A stretch of 64,000 nucleotides of DNA from Lysobacter sp. Its GTDB lineage: Bacteria; Pseudomonadota; Gammaproteobacteria; Xanthomonadales; Xanthomonadaceae. Positions 49,017 to 58,437 of the stretch are shown one piece after another. The DNA is taken from assembly GCA_030151365.1 (NCBI GenBank), contig JASLDW010000031.1, positions 1 through 64,000 of the forward strand. The letters are read 5' to 3'. Position 1 is the first letter of the stretch, and every line of letters begins with the position of its first letter. Made by a program: the position numbers and the translations under genes. Under the pieces are notes generated by a model that had not been told where the DNA came from, made no database searches, and was given only the letters and a program-made list of their open reading frames with translations.

Positions 49017-50705
49017 TCAGGTGCCCGACCGGCAGAATCGTGCCTGGCTCGTGCCGAGGAACGCCGAGGCTTCCTTGATCTCGGGCAGTGACCAATCGCC
49101 ATCGCAACTCTGCTTGAGCAAGGCCGTGAACCGCGCGCCCGCATGCTTCCTGTCGCCGATCAATATCGAGGCGTGCCCCGCTCCGTAAAGCGCATTGAAT
49201 CGTCCAGGCTCGCGCTCCAGCGTCTTGTCGAATTCGGCCAGGGCCTCGGCGGGCTTGCCCTGCGCCAGCAGCAATTCCGCCAGTTGTTCGCGGGCGGGCA
49301 GGATCTGGCCCGGCGTCACCGGATCCTTCTCCGTCGCATCGTCGAGAGTTGCCGCCGCCTGCATCGTCCCGAGTGCAGCATTCCCCCGGCCCTTCAACGC
49401 CTCGAGCCACCCCTGGGCGATCAGCCTCTCGATTTCGACCTGTTTGCTCCAGTCGTAGCCCGGCGCACCCTTGATGCCGTCGCGTAGCATGGCCAGCGCG
49501 GCGATCTCGCGCTCTGCAGCGGCGGCATTGCCGGAACGTGCGGCGCCGACGGCACGGGCAAAGCGGATATGCGCCGCCGCCCCGCCGAACTGCGCCCAGG
49601 GAAGGAGCGCAAGCGTCCGCGGCGACAACTCGAGTACCGCCGCCGACGCCCAGTTCTTGCGCTCCAGCGCCAACCGGGCCGGCACGGCCGCGAAGGAATA
49701 CGCCGACGTCATCGTCTTGGGTTCGACCTGGGTGATGCGCGCCATCCGTGCCGCCACCTCCTGCGCCTTGCTCACCCGTGCCGTCTGGAGATAGGAATAG
49801 ACCAGATAGTCCGTGGCATGGAGTTGTGCCTGCCATGCACCGGGCAGGTTTCGCTGCTTCGCATAGGCGAGCGCCGCCGCTTCGGAACGCAAATTGGCCT
49901 TGATGCCCTCGTCCCACAAACCGAGGCGCGTGAAGATATGCGAAGGCATGTGCTGGGCGTGGGCCGAACCCGGTGCGATGTCCGCATAACGCCGCGCAGC
50001 AGTGAGCGCCAGCGGGGCAAGCGCCGGCGAATCGAGGCTGTGAATCAGGTAATGCGCGATGCCCGGATGATCGGGCTGCAATGCGAAATCGGCATTGAGA
50101 ATGGCTGCCGCTTTCTTCTGCCGGGTGAAACCGGCGTCGCCATCCATCATCCCCGAAGCGATGAGGGCCAGGGCATAGAAGATCCCGGCCTCGCCATCCC
50201 CGGGGTTGCGCGTGCTGACGCCCTCCATCGCCTTCTCGTAGGCGAAGACCCGGTGGCGATGATCGCCAAGCGGCGGGTCATAGAAAACCGAAAGTGCCGC
50301 GACATAATCGCCTTCGCGGGTGGTGCCGACGGGCATGCCCTGGGCCTTCCGGATCGCGGCCTCGCCCTTTGCAAATTCCGCAGCCGTGGGCGGCGCCCAC
50401 AGCGGGTGATATTGCGTCATCGCAATCCCCCATTGTGCGATGGCACATGCGGGATCGGCAGCTGCGGCGGCCCCGAAGCTGCGCTCGGCCTGCTCGTATT
50501 CGAAGCTGTGCAGCCAGCGCATCCCCATGAGGAAGGGTTCCTGCGCCTCCGCCTTGCAGCTCGTGGGGAAAACGACCGTGCCCAGTTGCGAATCAGCCAG
50601 GGGCTCATGCCCCTCGTGGCCGGCGTGCTGGGCACCGAGCGGCCCGGCCGGAATCGTCATTGCCGCCATGAGACCGGCGGCTGCAAGGCTCTTGAGATGC
50701 ATCAT
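49017..50705 (-). CDS. Exported TPR protein with a His-rich N-terminus
   Basis: 562-residue protein with a signal peptide (1-25, LGA-QH) followed at once by the His-rich AQHAGHEGHEP. Helical TPR-like repeats cover the rest: WLHSFEYEQAERSFGAAAAADP near the N-terminus and QLAELLLAQGKPAEALAEFDK near the C-terminus. HAQHMPSHIFTRLGLWDEGIKAN is a conserved block of this uncharacterised family. The His cluster could bind a metal. Function is unknown; the gene is monocistronic. Confidence 0.82.
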   Translation of the reverse strand: MMHLKSLAAAGLMAAMTIPAGPLGAQHAGHEGHEPLADSQLGTVVFPTSCKAEAQEPFLMGMRWLHSFEYEQAERSFGAAAAADPACAIAQWGIAMTQYHPLWAPPTAAEFAKGEAAIRKAQGMPVGTTREGDYVAALSVFYDPPLGDHRHRVFAYEKAMEGVSTRNPGDGEAGIFYALALIASGMMDGDAGFTRQKKAAAILNADFALQPDHPGIAHYLIHSLDSPALAPLALTAARRYADIAPGSAHAQHMPSHIFTRLGLWDEGIKANLRSEAAALAYAKQRNLPGAWQAQLHATDYLVYSYLQTARVSKAQEVAARMARITQVEPKTMTSAYSFAAVPARLALERKNWASAAVLELSPRTLALLPWAQFGGAAAHIRFARAVGAARSGNAAAAEREIAALAMLRDGIKGAPGYDWSKQVEIERLIAQGWLEALKGRGNAALGTMQAAATLDDATEKDPVTPGQILPAREQLAELLLAQGKPAEALAEFDKTLEREPGRFNALYGAGHASILIGDRKHAGARFTALLKQSCDGDWSLPEIKEASAFLGTSQARFCRSGT

Positions 50706-50865
50706 TCACCTCCCTTGGCGAGCGCAGCACCCCCCCTCTGCGGCAAGATCGGCGTCCTGCCCCTGGCGATTCTATTCGCCAACGCGCCGCTCTCGCAGGA
50801 AATGCTCGAAGGCGAGCCTTGGTCGGTTCCCGTAAAATACCCGCACGTTCCACTGGTCCCGCTCC

Positions 50866-51189
50866 ATGCCCTTCGTCGTCACCGATAACTGCATCAAGTG
50901 CAAATACACCGATTGCGTCGAGGTGTGCCCGGTCGACTGTTTCCACGAGGGCCCGAACTTCCTGGTGATCGACCCCGACGAGTGCATCGACTGCACCCTG
51001 TGCGAGCCGGAATGCCCGGCCAACGCGATTTTCGCGGAGGACGACGTCCCTGCTGGCCAGGAAGGCTTCGTCGCCCTCAATGCCGAGCTGTCGCGCGACT
51101 GGCCGGTCATCACCACCCGCAAGGATCCGCCACCGGATGCCGCCGAGTGGGACGGCAAGCCCGACAAGCTGCCATACCTGGAACGCTGA
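50866..51189 (+). CDS. fdxA: 7Fe ferredoxin (FdxA type)
   Basis: 107-residue electron carrier with one 3Fe-4S and one 4Fe-4S cluster, like Azotobacter ferredoxin I. Cys9, Cys17 and Cys50 fit the 3Fe-4S set and Cys21, Cys40, Cys43 and Cys46 the 4Fe-4S set; Cys12 and Cys25 are the extra conserved cysteines. A -10-like TAAAAT lies at 50833-50838. Monocistronic, divergent from the TPR gene. Confidence 0.95.
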   Translation: MPFVVTDNCIKCKYTDCVEVCPVDCFHEGPNFLVIDPDECIDCTLCEPECPANAIFAEDDVPAGQEGFVALNAELSRDWPVITTRKDPPPDAAEWDGKPDKLPYLER

Positions 51190-51211
51190 ACCTTGTCGGT
51201 CGCGAAAACGA

Positions 51212-51236
51212 AAACGGGCGCCAATGGCGCCCGTTT
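51212..51236. terminator. Shared hairpin between fdxA and the BamC-like gene
   Basis: AAACGGGCGCC (51212-51222), loop AAT, GGCGCCCGTTT (51226-51236). On the minus strand it runs into GTTTTCGTTTTCG, so it works best for the BamC-like gene but can also stop fdxA. Confidence 0.85.
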
Positions 51237-51260
51237 CGCATTGCGATGGAACGCCGCCGG

Positions 51261-51788
51261 TTACTTGGCGAGCGCTGCCTTGAGGTCGGCGATGACCTTG
51301 GTCGCTTCGGCGCTGGCATCGATGCTGCCGCGCGGATCGATCGCCGACACGTGCACGCCGTTGGCCACGGTCGCGGTGCGGATCAGGAAATCATGGCCGG
51401 AGTACGAGACGTCGTAGGTGCCGAGCAACTGCGACTTGTTCTTGACGGTCGCACCCTGCACGCCCGCCAGCGCGGTGCCGAGCTTGTTGAAGACGTCGTC
51501 GCGGGCACCCGGCACGATGAAGGCGCTGGCACTTTCACGCGGAGCGGCCGGCGTCACCGAACCACGCGACTGGACCTGGGACGCGGAGACGCTGCTGCTG
51601 CCGCTGGGGAGGTTCATCGCGGCGTCGGCCGAGGGGCGGTCGAGGTCCGGCGGCACTTCCAGCGGGCGCGCTTCGGCGGCGAGCTTGTAGGCCTCGGTCT
51701 TGTGCTTGCCGCGGACCCAGCTGCAACCGGACGTGGAAAGGACGGCGACGGCGAGCGCGGCGAGAGCGAGACGAGTGCGAACTTGCAT
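51261..51788 (-). CDS. Short BamC-like lipoprotein
   Basis: 175-residue lipoprotein (lipidation Cys22 in STSGCSW). The segment AEARPLEVPPDLDRP matches the unstructured N-terminal motif of BamC, the outer-membrane assembly lipoprotein, and the position directly after dapA is that of bamC (nlpB) in E. coli. Only one helix-grip-sized domain (about 85-175) follows, against two in the 344-residue E. coli BamC. Probably a reduced BamC; a distinct lipoprotein cannot be excluded. Confidence 0.75.
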   Translation of the reverse strand: MQVRTRLALAALAVAVLSTSGCSWVRGKHKTEAYKLAAEARPLEVPPDLDRPSADAAMNLPSGSSSVSASQVQSRGSVTPAAPRESASAFIVPGARDDVFNKLGTALAGVQGATVKNKSQLLGTYDVSYSGHDFLIRTATVANGVHVSAIDPRGSIDASAEATKVIADLKAALAK

Positions 51789-51837
51789 GGGACAACGTTC
51801 TCCGGGAATCGGTACGAATGGGTATTTCTTGGATGAT

Positions 51838-52722
51838 TCAGGCGGCTTCGAGGTCGCCGACCGCGGCGACCATCGCCGCCAAGCCGGCGCGTGGCCCCGA
51901 GGACAGCGGAAGCAGAGGCAACCGCAGGCCGTGACCATACCCGAACTCGGCCAGCAATGCCTTGACCGGGATGGGATTGGGTTCAGCGGCGAGAAAGGCG
52001 TAGAGGCCGCGCATCCGCCCGTCCTGTCCCTCGGCATCGGCGGCGTTGCCGACATGGGCAAGGTCGAACAGCCGGCGAAAGGCACGCGGCGCGGCGTTCG
52101 ATCCCACCGAGATCAGGCCATCGGCACCGGCGAGGATGGCACGGCAGGCGGTCGGGTCATCCCCGCTCAGCACCGCGAACTGCGGCGAACGCAGCGACAG
52201 CAGGGCCTGCATGCGCGCCTCGGCGTCGACCGCTTCCTTGATGCCGATGATGTTCGGGTGCCCGGCCAGCTCGGCCACGGTCTCGGGCTGCATGTCGCAG
52301 CCGGTCCGTCCCGGCACGTTGTAGAGGACCACCGGCAGGCCGCCCTGCTCGGCCACGGCGCGGAAATGCGCGACCAGGCCGGCCTGGGTCGGGCGGACGT
52401 ACGGCGGCGTCACCACCAGGGCGGCATTGGCGCCCAGCTGGGCGGCACGGCGGGTCAGCGCGATGGTTTTCGCGGTGTTCGAGGTGCCGGTCCCGGCCAG
52501 GACCGGGATGCGCCCCGCCACCTGGCGGACCGCTGCCTGCAGCAGGGCGTCGTATTCGGAATCGTCCAGCGCGTTGGCCTCGCCGGTCGAACCGGCCACG
52601 ACCAGGGCATGGATGCCCCCTTCCAGTTGTTGTGCGATGAGCCTGGACCAGGCCTCGAAATCGACGGCCCCCGTCTCGGTGAACGGGGTCGCCAGTGCCG
52701 TGATGATGCCGGAAAGCTGCAA
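51838..52722 (-). CDS. dapA: 4-hydroxy-tetrahydrodipicolinate synthase
   Basis: Condenses pyruvate with aspartate semialdehyde at the start of the diaminopimelate/lysine branch, using the product of asd. Schiff-base Lys162 (IGIKEAV), Tyr134 (LYNVPGRTG) and Thr46 (AGSTGEA) are visible. 294 residues. The only start giving the family N-terminus ([13 protein letters not shown]) is TTG 52722, with GGGCGG upstream. Divergent from gcvR. Confidence 0.94.
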   Translation of the reverse strand: MQLSGIITALATPFTETGAVDFEAWSRLIAQQLEGGIHALVVAGSTGEANALDDSEYDALLQAAVRQVAGRIPVLAGTGTSNTAKTIALTRRAAQLGANAALVVTPPYVRPTQAGLVAHFRAVAEQGGLPVVLYNVPGRTGCDMQPETVAELAGHPNIIGIKEAVDAEARMQALLSLRSPQFAVLSGDDPTACRAILAGADGLISVGSNAAPRAFRRLFDLAHVGNAADAEGQDGRMRGLYAFLAAEPNPIPVKALLAEFGYGHGLRLPLLPLSSGPRAGLAAMVAAVGDLEAA

Positions 52723-52849
52723 GAGAACCGCCCGCGAGGGGTCGAAAGACAGCCTGCATGTTACTTGCGGCGTGAAATGGCCGGCAAGTATCCTGTCGCT
52801 GTCGGCGCCCTGCCGGCGCTTGGGCGGACCGCCGCCGGACACGAACATC

Positions 52850-53410
52850 TTGAGCGATACCGCCGCACGCCCCACGGGCAACGAGAACCACCTGCTCATC
52901 AACGCCTACGCGACGCACCCCGACTCGCCGCTGCTGCCGGTGTCCCGGCGCATCAGCGACTCCGGCTGCAACCTGGTGGACGCGCGCCTGAGCACGGTCG
53001 GCCGCGATGTCTCGGTGAGCATGCTGGCGGTGGGATCGTGGGACGCCATCGCCAAACTGGAAGCGATGCTCTCCCGCCTCGAGCGCGAAGAGGGCTACAA
53101 GCTCAACTGGTACCGCACCGGCCCCAAGCCGCTGCAGTCCAACCTCATCCCCTACATCGTCGAAGTGGTCGCCGCCGACAAGCCGGGCATCCTGTTCCAG
53201 CTCGCCGATTTCTTCGACCGCCAGGGCATCACCGTCGAGAACCTGCATTGCTCGCGCTACCGCGCGATGCAGACCGGCGCCGAGATGTTCACCGCCCAGC
53301 TCACCATCGGCGTGCCGGCCGACATGCACATCGCCGGGCTGCGCGACGATTTCCTGGAATTCTCCGATCGCCTCAACCTCGACGCGATCATGGACCCGAT
53401 GAAGTTCTAG
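52850..53410 (+). CDS. gcvR: Glycine cleavage system transcriptional repressor GcvR-like, two ACT domains
   Basis: 186-residue protein with two ACT domains (about 16-95 and 103-180; [15 protein letters not shown] and [22 protein letters not shown]). In E. coli GcvR binds GcvA and blocks the gcv operon when glycine is low. The start is inferred as TTG 52850, which gives the family N-terminus; no ATG or GTG fits. The order dapA (divergent)-gcvR-bcp is conserved in gammaproteobacteria. Confidence 0.88.
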   Translation: MSDTAARPTGNENHLLINAYATHPDSPLLPVSRRISDSGCNLVDARLSTVGRDVSVSMLAVGSWDAIAKLEAMLSRLEREEGYKLNWYRTGPKPLQSNLIPYIVEVVAADKPGILFQLADFFDRQGITVENLHCSRYRAMQTGAEMFTAQLTIGVPADMHIAGLRDDFLEFSDRLNLDAIMDPMKF

Positions 53411-53415
53411 GCCGC

Positions 53416-53898
53416 ATGAAAACCAATACCGGCACGGCCATCGCGAAATCCGTCCTCAAGCTGCCGCTGGCGCTGGGCGATGGATCGACCACCACCCTCG
53501 CCGATTTCGCCGGCCGCTGGATCGTCCTTTATTTCTACCCCAAGGATTCGACGCCGGGTTGCACCACCGAAGGCCTCGATTTCCAGGCGCTGCTGCCGGA
53601 GTTCCGCAAACTCGGCGCCGAGGTGATCGGCGTCTCGCGCGATTCGGTGAAGTCGCATGCCAACTTCTGTGCCAAGCAGGGTTTCACTTTCCCGCTGGTC
53701 AGCGATGGCGACGAAGCCTTGTGCCGCGCCTTCGGCGTGATCCAGATGAAGAAGCTCTATGGCCGCGAATTCGAAGGGATCGTGCGCAGCACCTTCCTGA
53801 TCTGTCCGCTCGGCAAGGTCGCGCAGGTCTGGCAACCGGTGAAGGTCGCCGGGCACGCCCAGGCCGTGCTCGATGCGCTCAAGGAGCACGCCGCCTGA
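53416..53898 (+). CDS. bcp: Thioredoxin-dependent peroxiredoxin (Bcp/PrxQ)
   Basis: Reduces hydroperoxides. Peroxidatic Cys49 lies in PKDSTPGCTTEG. The resolving Cys five residues later found in E. coli Bcp is absent, so a 1-Cys mechanism or a distant cysteine (for example that in HANFCAKQGF) is implied. 160 residues. Starts 5 bases after gcvR. Confidence 0.94.
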   Translation: MKTNTGTAIAKSVLKLPLALGDGSTTTLADFAGRWIVLYFYPKDSTPGCTTEGLDFQALLPEFRKLGAEVIGVSRDSVKSHANFCAKQGFTFPLVSDGDEALCRAFGVIQMKKLYGREFEGIVRSTFLICPLGKVAQVWQPVKVAGHAQAVLDALKEHAA

Positions 53899-53935
53899 CC
53901 TCATCACTCCTCCACTGCAAAGGGAATCCGTCCGC

Positions 53936-55336
53936 ATGACCAAGGGCAAGCGCATCTACGTGCTGGATACCAACGTGCTGATGCACGATCCCACCGCCCT
54001 GTTCAAGTTCGAGGAGCACGACGTGTTCCTGCCGATGCAGGTGATCGAGGAGCTCGACAACGGCAAGAAAGGCACGTCGGAAGCCAGCCGCAATGCGCGA
54101 CAGGTCAGCCGCTTCATCAACGAGTTGATCGAGGAGCAAGGCACCGACAAGATCGCCACCGGCCTGAAGCTGCGTCCGCCGGGCGGTCTGCAATTGCGCA
54201 GCGAAGGCAGCAGCGGCGTGCTGCGCTTCCAGACCAGCGATTTCGGCGGCGGCAAGGTGATGGGCACGGCGATGCCCGACAACCACATCCTGGCCTCGAT
54301 CCTGTCGCTGCAGTCGCAGGAGCCGGAAACGCCGGTGGTGTTCGTCTCCAAGGACATCAACCTGCGGATCAAGGCGGCGATCGCCGGCATCGTCAGCGAG
54401 GACTACGAGAACGATCGCGCGCTCGACGACTTCAACCTGCTCTACACCGGCTCGCAGGCGCTGCCCGAGGATTTCTGGACGCGCAACGGCAAGGATCTGA
54501 AGTCGTGGACCGACAAGGGCCGCACCTTCTACGAAGTGGCGATGGCCGAGGGCGACGACTGGCATGCCAACCAGTTCCTCTACCTGCCCGGCGACGAGCA
54601 ATCCGAATTCCGCGTCGCGAAGATCGCCGACGGCAAGGCGGTGCTGCAGATCGTCGACGATTTCCGTTCGCAGCAGCACGCGGTCTGGGGCATCAGCGCG
54701 CGCAACCGCGAGCAGAACTTCGCGCTCAACGCGTTGATGGATCCCGAGATCGACTTCGTCACCCTGCTCGGCACCGCCGGCACCGGCAAGACCCTGTTGA
54801 CGCTCGCCGCGGGCCTCGCCCAGACCATGGATGCGCAGCGCTACCGCGAGATCATCATGACCCGTGCGACGGTGAGCGTCGGCGAGGACATCGGTTTCCT
54901 GCCCGGCACCGAGGAGGAAAAGATGACGCCGTGGATGGGCGCGCTCACCGACAACCTCGAAGTGCTGATGCCGAACAACAAGGAAGGCGGATCGTGGGGA
55001 CGCGCGGCCACCAACGACCTGCTGGCCTCGCGCATCAAGATCCGTTCGATGAACTTCATGCGCGGCCGCACTTTCCTCAATCGCTACCTGATCCTCGACG
55101 AGGCGCAGAACCTGACGCCGAAGCAGATGAAGACGCTGATCACCCGCGCGGGTCCCGGCACCAAGATCGTCTGCCTCGGCAACGTCGAGCAGATCGACAC
55201 GCCCTACCTCACCGAAACGACGTCGGGCCTGACCTACGTGGTCGATCGCTTCAAGAACTGGGAGCACAGCGCCCACGTGACCCTGCGTCGCGGCGAGCGT
55301 TCGCGACTGGCGGATCAGGCGTCGGAAGTGCTGTAA
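53936..55336 (+). CDS. PIN-PhoH family ATPase/ribonuclease (PhoH2 type)
   Basis: 466-residue fusion of an N-terminal PIN ribonuclease domain (acidic site starting with Asp11 in [11 protein letters not shown]) and a C-terminal PhoH ATPase (Walker A GTAGTGKT at 279-286, Walker B in YLILDEAQN). This architecture is known in PhoH2 proteins that unwind and cut RNA. AGGGAA about 11 bases before the ATG. It follows bcp by 37 bases and may share its transcript. Confidence 0.93.
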   Translation: MTKGKRIYVLDTNVLMHDPTALFKFEEHDVFLPMQVIEELDNGKKGTSEASRNARQVSRFINELIEEQGTDKIATGLKLRPPGGLQLRSEGSSGVLRFQTSDFGGGKVMGTAMPDNHILASILSLQSQEPETPVVFVSKDINLRIKAAIAGIVSEDYENDRALDDFNLLYTGSQALPEDFWTRNGKDLKSWTDKGRTFYEVAMAEGDDWHANQFLYLPGDEQSEFRVAKIADGKAVLQIVDDFRSQQHAVWGISARNREQNFALNALMDPEIDFVTLLGTAGTGKTLLTLAAGLAQTMDAQRYREIIMTRATVSVGEDIGFLPGTEEEKMTPWMGALTDNLEVLMPNNKEGGSWGRAATNDLLASRIKIRSMNFMRGRTFLNRYLILDEAQNLTPKQMKTLITRAGPGTKIVCLGNVEQIDTPYLTETTSGLTYVVDRFKNWEHSAHVTLRRGERSRLADQASEVL

Positions 55337-55348
55337 GCAGTCTTGATT

Positions 55349-55363
55349 GATGTTTTAAACATC
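55349..55363. promoter_or_regulatory. Palindromic candidate operator upstream of the HTH gene
   Basis: GATGTTT-T-AAACATC, a 15-base near-perfect palindrome in AT-rich DNA between phoH and the HTH gene. Size and position fit an autoregulatory binding site for the small HTH protein. This is inference. Confidence 0.45.
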
Positions 55364-55393
55364 ACAATCGAGATCTGAGACTTGCATGATCGC

Positions 55394-55421
55394 GGTTGGT
55401 GGCAGGAAACTGCTGCCAACC
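55394..55421 (+). promoter_or_regulatory. 12-bp stem with GAAA tetraloop in the leader of the HTH-SulP pair
   Basis: GGTTGGTGGCAG (55394-55405), loop GAAA, CTGCTGCCAACC (55410-55421). All 12 positions pair if two G-U wobbles are allowed, and the loop is a GNRA tetraloop, ending 20 bases before the start codon. No U-tract follows. It could be a leader element controlling translation or mRNA stability, or a DNA dyad. Confidence 0.5.
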
Positions 55422-55441
55422 ATGGATCGTCCGGGATTTTC

Positions 55442-55696
55442 ATGATCTCCGCCTCCCAATTGCGCGCGGCACGCGCCCTGCTCGGCATCGACCAGCGCAC
55501 GCTGGCGGCAATGTCCGGCGTCTCCCTGCCCACCATCCAGCGCATGGAGGCCAGCAAGGAAGAGCACGTCCGCGGCGTGGTCGCCACGCTGACGCGCATC
55601 GTCACCGCACTCGACAACGCCGGCATCGAATTGATCGGCAACGAGCAGCCGAGCCAGGGGCGCGGTCGCGGCGTGCGCCTGAAGGAACACGAGTGA
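55442..55696 (+). CDS. Small HTH (XRE-type) regulator
   Basis: 84-residue protein with a helix-turn-helix of the lambda-repressor class (about 5-60): [21 protein letters not shown] and [12 protein letters not shown] as the recognition helix region. The tail is basic. ATG 55442 has GGGA about 6 bases upstream; an earlier in-frame ATG at 55382 would run through the leader hairpin. Its stop overlaps the SulP start by one base (TGATG), so it probably regulates that transporter. Effector unknown. Confidence 0.86.
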   Translation: MISASQLRAARALLGIDQRTLAAMSGVSLPTIQRMEASKEEHVRGVVATLTRIVTALDNAGIELIGNEQPSQGRGRGVRLKEHE

Positions 55697-57408
55697 TGTC
55701 GACGCTGCCCGGATTCGATCGCAGGCAATACCTCGGCATGTTCGTGCCCAAGCTGGTGACGGTGTTGCGCGAGGGCTACACCGCGAAGATGTTCCGCGCC
55801 GATGCCATCGCCGGACTCACGGTGGCGATCGTCGCGTTGCCACTGGCGATGGCCCTGGCGATCGCGTCCGGCGCCACGCCGGAGAAAGGCCTGCATACCG
55901 CCATCGTGGCCGGCTTCCTGATTTCCGCGCTCGGCGGTTCGCGCGTGCAGATCGGCGGTCCGACTGCAGCGTTCATCCCGGTGGTATTCGCGGTGATCGT
56001 GAAATTCGGCTACGGCGGCCTGATCCTGTGCACGCTGCTGGCCGGGCTGATGCTGATCGCCGCCGGCCTGCTGCGCCTCGGCACGCTGATGAAATACATG
56101 CCGCAGCCGGTGGTCACCGGTTTCACTTCCGGCATCGCAGTGAGCATCTTCTCCAGCCAGGTGAAGGACATGCTCGGGTTGAAGATGGGAGCGGTCCCCG
56201 CCGAGTTCCTGCCGCGCTGGGCGGCGTTCGCGCGGCACATCTCCACCACGCAGCCGGCCGCGGTCGCGCTCACCGTGCTCGGGCTCGCGGTGATTTTCGG
56301 GTTGCGCAAGTGGAAGCCGAACTGGCCGGGATTCCTGATCGCGCTGATCCTGTGCACTGTGATCTGCACGCTGTTCGCATTGCCGGCGGAAACCATCGGC
56401 ACGCGCTTCGGCAACCTGCCTTCGGCATTGCCGGATTTCAGCTTCCCGCATATTCCCTTCGAACGGACGATGGAGTTGCTGCCGAGTTCGTTCACCATCG
56501 CCTTCCTCGCCGGCGTGGAATCGCTGCTGTCGGCGGTGGTCGCGGACGGCATGACCGGCGGTCGCCACCGTTCCAACATGGAGCTGGTCGCACAAGGCGC
56601 GGCCAACGTGGGATCGGCGCTGTTCGGCGGCCTGCCCGCGACCGGCGCGATCGCCCGCACCGCGACCAACATCCGTTCCGGCGGACGCACGCCGATCGCC
56701 GGGATGCTGCACGCCGGCTACCTGCTGGTCTTCATGCTGGTGCTGTCGCCGCTGATGCGCTACGTGCCGCTGGCCGCGCTCGCCGCGGTGCTGCTGGTGG
56801 TCGCCTGGAACATGAGCGAATACGAGAACTTCCGCAACACGCTGTCGGCGCCCAAGGGCGATCGCCTGGTGCTGCTGCTGACCTTCCTGCTCACGGTGTT
56901 CGTCGACCTCACCGTGGCGATCCAGGTCGGCATCGTGGTCGCCGCCTTCGTCTTCATGTTCCGCATGTCGGAAGCGGTGGAAATCAGTTCCGGCGTGAAA
57001 CTGATCGATGACGATCTGCACCCCGATCCGTCGCGCGACGACAGCGACCAGCGCGCACGCCTGCCGAAGGACACCGAGGTCTACCAGATCAGCGGCCCGC
57101 TGTTCTTCGGCACGGCCAATCGCCTCGACAACCTGCTCGACCAGTTCCTGGCGCCGCCGAGGGTCTTCATCCTGCGCATGCGCCTGGTGCCGGTGATCGA
57201 TGCCAGCGGCGTCCATGCACTGCAGAAACTCGCCGACCGCTGCCATCGCCAGGGCATCGTGCTGATCGTGTCGGGATTGCAGGAGCAGCCGAACCGGATC
57301 ATCGCGCAGATGCATTGGCAGGAGCATCCGGGCGAACTGCATTTCACCGCGAATTTCGACCAGGCGATCCAGCTGGCGCGGCGACTGGTCGAGCAACCTG
57401 CACAATAG
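55696..57408 (+). CDS. SulP family anion transporter with STAS domain
   Basis: 570-residue inner-membrane permease: about 12-14 helices (35-440) with [18 protein letters not shown] and the [20 protein letters not shown] signature region, and a C-terminal cytoplasmic STAS domain (about 455-560; [13 protein letters not shown]). SulP proteins carry sulfate, bicarbonate or dicarboxylates; no sulfate-assimilation or carbonic-anhydrase gene is adjacent, so the ion is undetermined. Cotranscribed with the HTH regulator. Confidence 0.92.
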   Translation: MSTLPGFDRRQYLGMFVPKLVTVLREGYTAKMFRADAIAGLTVAIVALPLAMALAIASGATPEKGLHTAIVAGFLISALGGSRVQIGGPTAAFIPVVFAVIVKFGYGGLILCTLLAGLMLIAAGLLRLGTLMKYMPQPVVTGFTSGIAVSIFSSQVKDMLGLKMGAVPAEFLPRWAAFARHISTTQPAAVALTVLGLAVIFGLRKWKPNWPGFLIALILCTVICTLFALPAETIGTRFGNLPSALPDFSFPHIPFERTMELLPSSFTIAFLAGVESLLSAVVADGMTGGRHRSNMELVAQGAANVGSALFGGLPATGAIARTATNIRSGGRTPIAGMLHAGYLLVFMLVLSPLMRYVPLAALAAVLLVVAWNMSEYENFRNTLSAPKGDRLVLLLTFLLTVFVDLTVAIQVGIVVAAFVFMFRMSEAVEISSGVKLIDDDLHPDPSRDDSDQRARLPKDTEVYQISGPLFFGTANRLDNLLDQFLAPPRVFILRMRLVPVIDASGVHALQKLADRCHRQGIVLIVSGLQEQPNRIIAQMHWQEHPGELHFTANFDQAIQLARRLVEQPAQ

Positions 57409-57412
57409 GCGG

Positions 57413-58228
57413 ATGTCCGCCCCCCGTCCCGTCTCCGTCCTCACCATCGCAGGTTCCGATTCCGGCGGTGGCGCCGGCATCCAGGCCGACCTCAAGACCT
57501 TCGCCGCACACGGCGTGCACGGACTGTCGGCGATCGCCGCGCTCACCGCGCAGAACACTCGCGGCGTGACGGCGGTCCACGTGCCGCCGGTCGAATTCCT
57601 GCGCGCGCAACTCGACGCCTGTTTCGACGATTTCGACGTGCGCGCGGTCAAGATCGGCATGCTCGCCAATCGCGAAGTGATCGACACCGTGGTTGACGTG
57701 CTGCGCCGACAGCGCGACGCGCAACCTGGACTCGCCATCGTCCTCGACCCGGTGATGATCGCGACGTCCGGCGCGAAATTGCTCGAGGACAACGCGATCA
57801 CGGCATTGCGCATACGGCTGTTGCCGCTGGCGACGGTGGTGACGCCGAATGTCCCGGAGGCGCAGGCGCTGGGTTCCGGCACGATCCACGCCCCTGACGA
57901 CCTGGAACCGGCAGCGTCCAGATTGCTCGGCGCAGGTGCGCAATCGATCTTCCTCAAGGGCGGTCACATCCCCGGCAATCCCGTGCGCGATCTCTACCTG
58001 GGCCCGGACGGCTCGACATCGATCGAGCATCCGCGCATCGATGTCGAAGGCCACGGCACGGGCTGTACCCTGTCCTCGGCGATCGCGGCGAATCTGGCCT
58101 TGGGACTGTCGCCGCGCGACGCCTGCCTCGCCGCATCCGACTATGTCCACCGCGCCCTGTTGGCCGGTTCGACACCCGGACTTGGCGGATTGACGGTTTT
58201 GGGGCATTGGATCGCCGGAAAGCGCTGA
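57413..58228 (+). CDS. thiD: Hydroxymethylpyrimidine/phosphomethylpyrimidine kinase
   Basis: Phosphorylates HMP and HMP-P for thiamine synthesis. Ribokinase fold with [18 protein letters not shown] at the start, AVKIGMLAN, the DPVMIATSG block and the ATP-site [17 protein letters not shown]. 271 residues. Starts 4 bases after the SulP stop, but a functional link is unlikely. Confidence 0.95.
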   Translation: MSAPRPVSVLTIAGSDSGGGAGIQADLKTFAAHGVHGLSAIAALTAQNTRGVTAVHVPPVEFLRAQLDACFDDFDVRAVKIGMLANREVIDTVVDVLRRQRDAQPGLAIVLDPVMIATSGAKLLEDNAITALRIRLLPLATVVTPNVPEAQALGSGTIHAPDDLEPAASRLLGAGAQSIFLKGGHIPGNPVRDLYLGPDGSTSIEHPRIDVEGHGTGCTLSSAIAANLALGLSPRDACLAASDYVHRALLAGSTPGLGGLTVLGHWIAGKR

Positions 58229-58289
58229 AATTCCGGCGAATCGTCGCGATGCGACATCATGGCCCGTTCTCTGCGAAAATTGCCGTCTT

Positions 58290-58366
58290 GGCCCCGTAGC
58301 TCAGCTGGATAGAGCGTCCCCCTCCTAAGGGGAAGGTCGTGCGTTCGAATCGCGCCGGGGCCGCCA
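58290..58366 (+). tRNA. tRNA-Arg, anticodon CCT
   Basis: 77-nt cloverleaf with encoded CCA and discriminator G. Acceptor GGCCCCG pairs with CGGGGCC, the anticodon stem TCCCC/GGGGA encloses CTCCTAA (anticodon CCT), the D-arm is GCTCAGCTGGATAGAGC and the T-loop TTCGAAT. Reads the rare AGG codon. Confidence 0.96.
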
Positions 58367-58395
58367 CTTGCACATGCGCATCCCTGCGCAAGAGC

Positions 58396-58413
58396 CCGCA
58401 CATCCGTGTGCGG
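58396..58413 (+). terminator. Stem-loop between tRNA-Arg and the aldehyde dehydrogenase gene
   Basis: CCGCACA (58396-58402), loop TCCG, TGTGCGG (58407-58413), followed by ACTTTCC. The weak T-tract suggests a leaky terminator for the tRNA or a leader hairpin of the next gene. Confidence 0.5.
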
Positions 58414-58437
58414 ACTTTCCATAAAACCGGAGATTCC

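Noticed and set aside
51700..53415. Apparent 570-codon extension in front of bcp
   Set aside because: It is antisense to dapA and out of frame with gcvR; ATG 53416 gives a standard Bcp.
55315..57957. Minus-strand open frame (880 codons) opposite the SulP transporter and thiD
   Set aside because: Low-complexity Gln/His/Arg translation typical of a shadow frame; both plus-strand genes are conserved.
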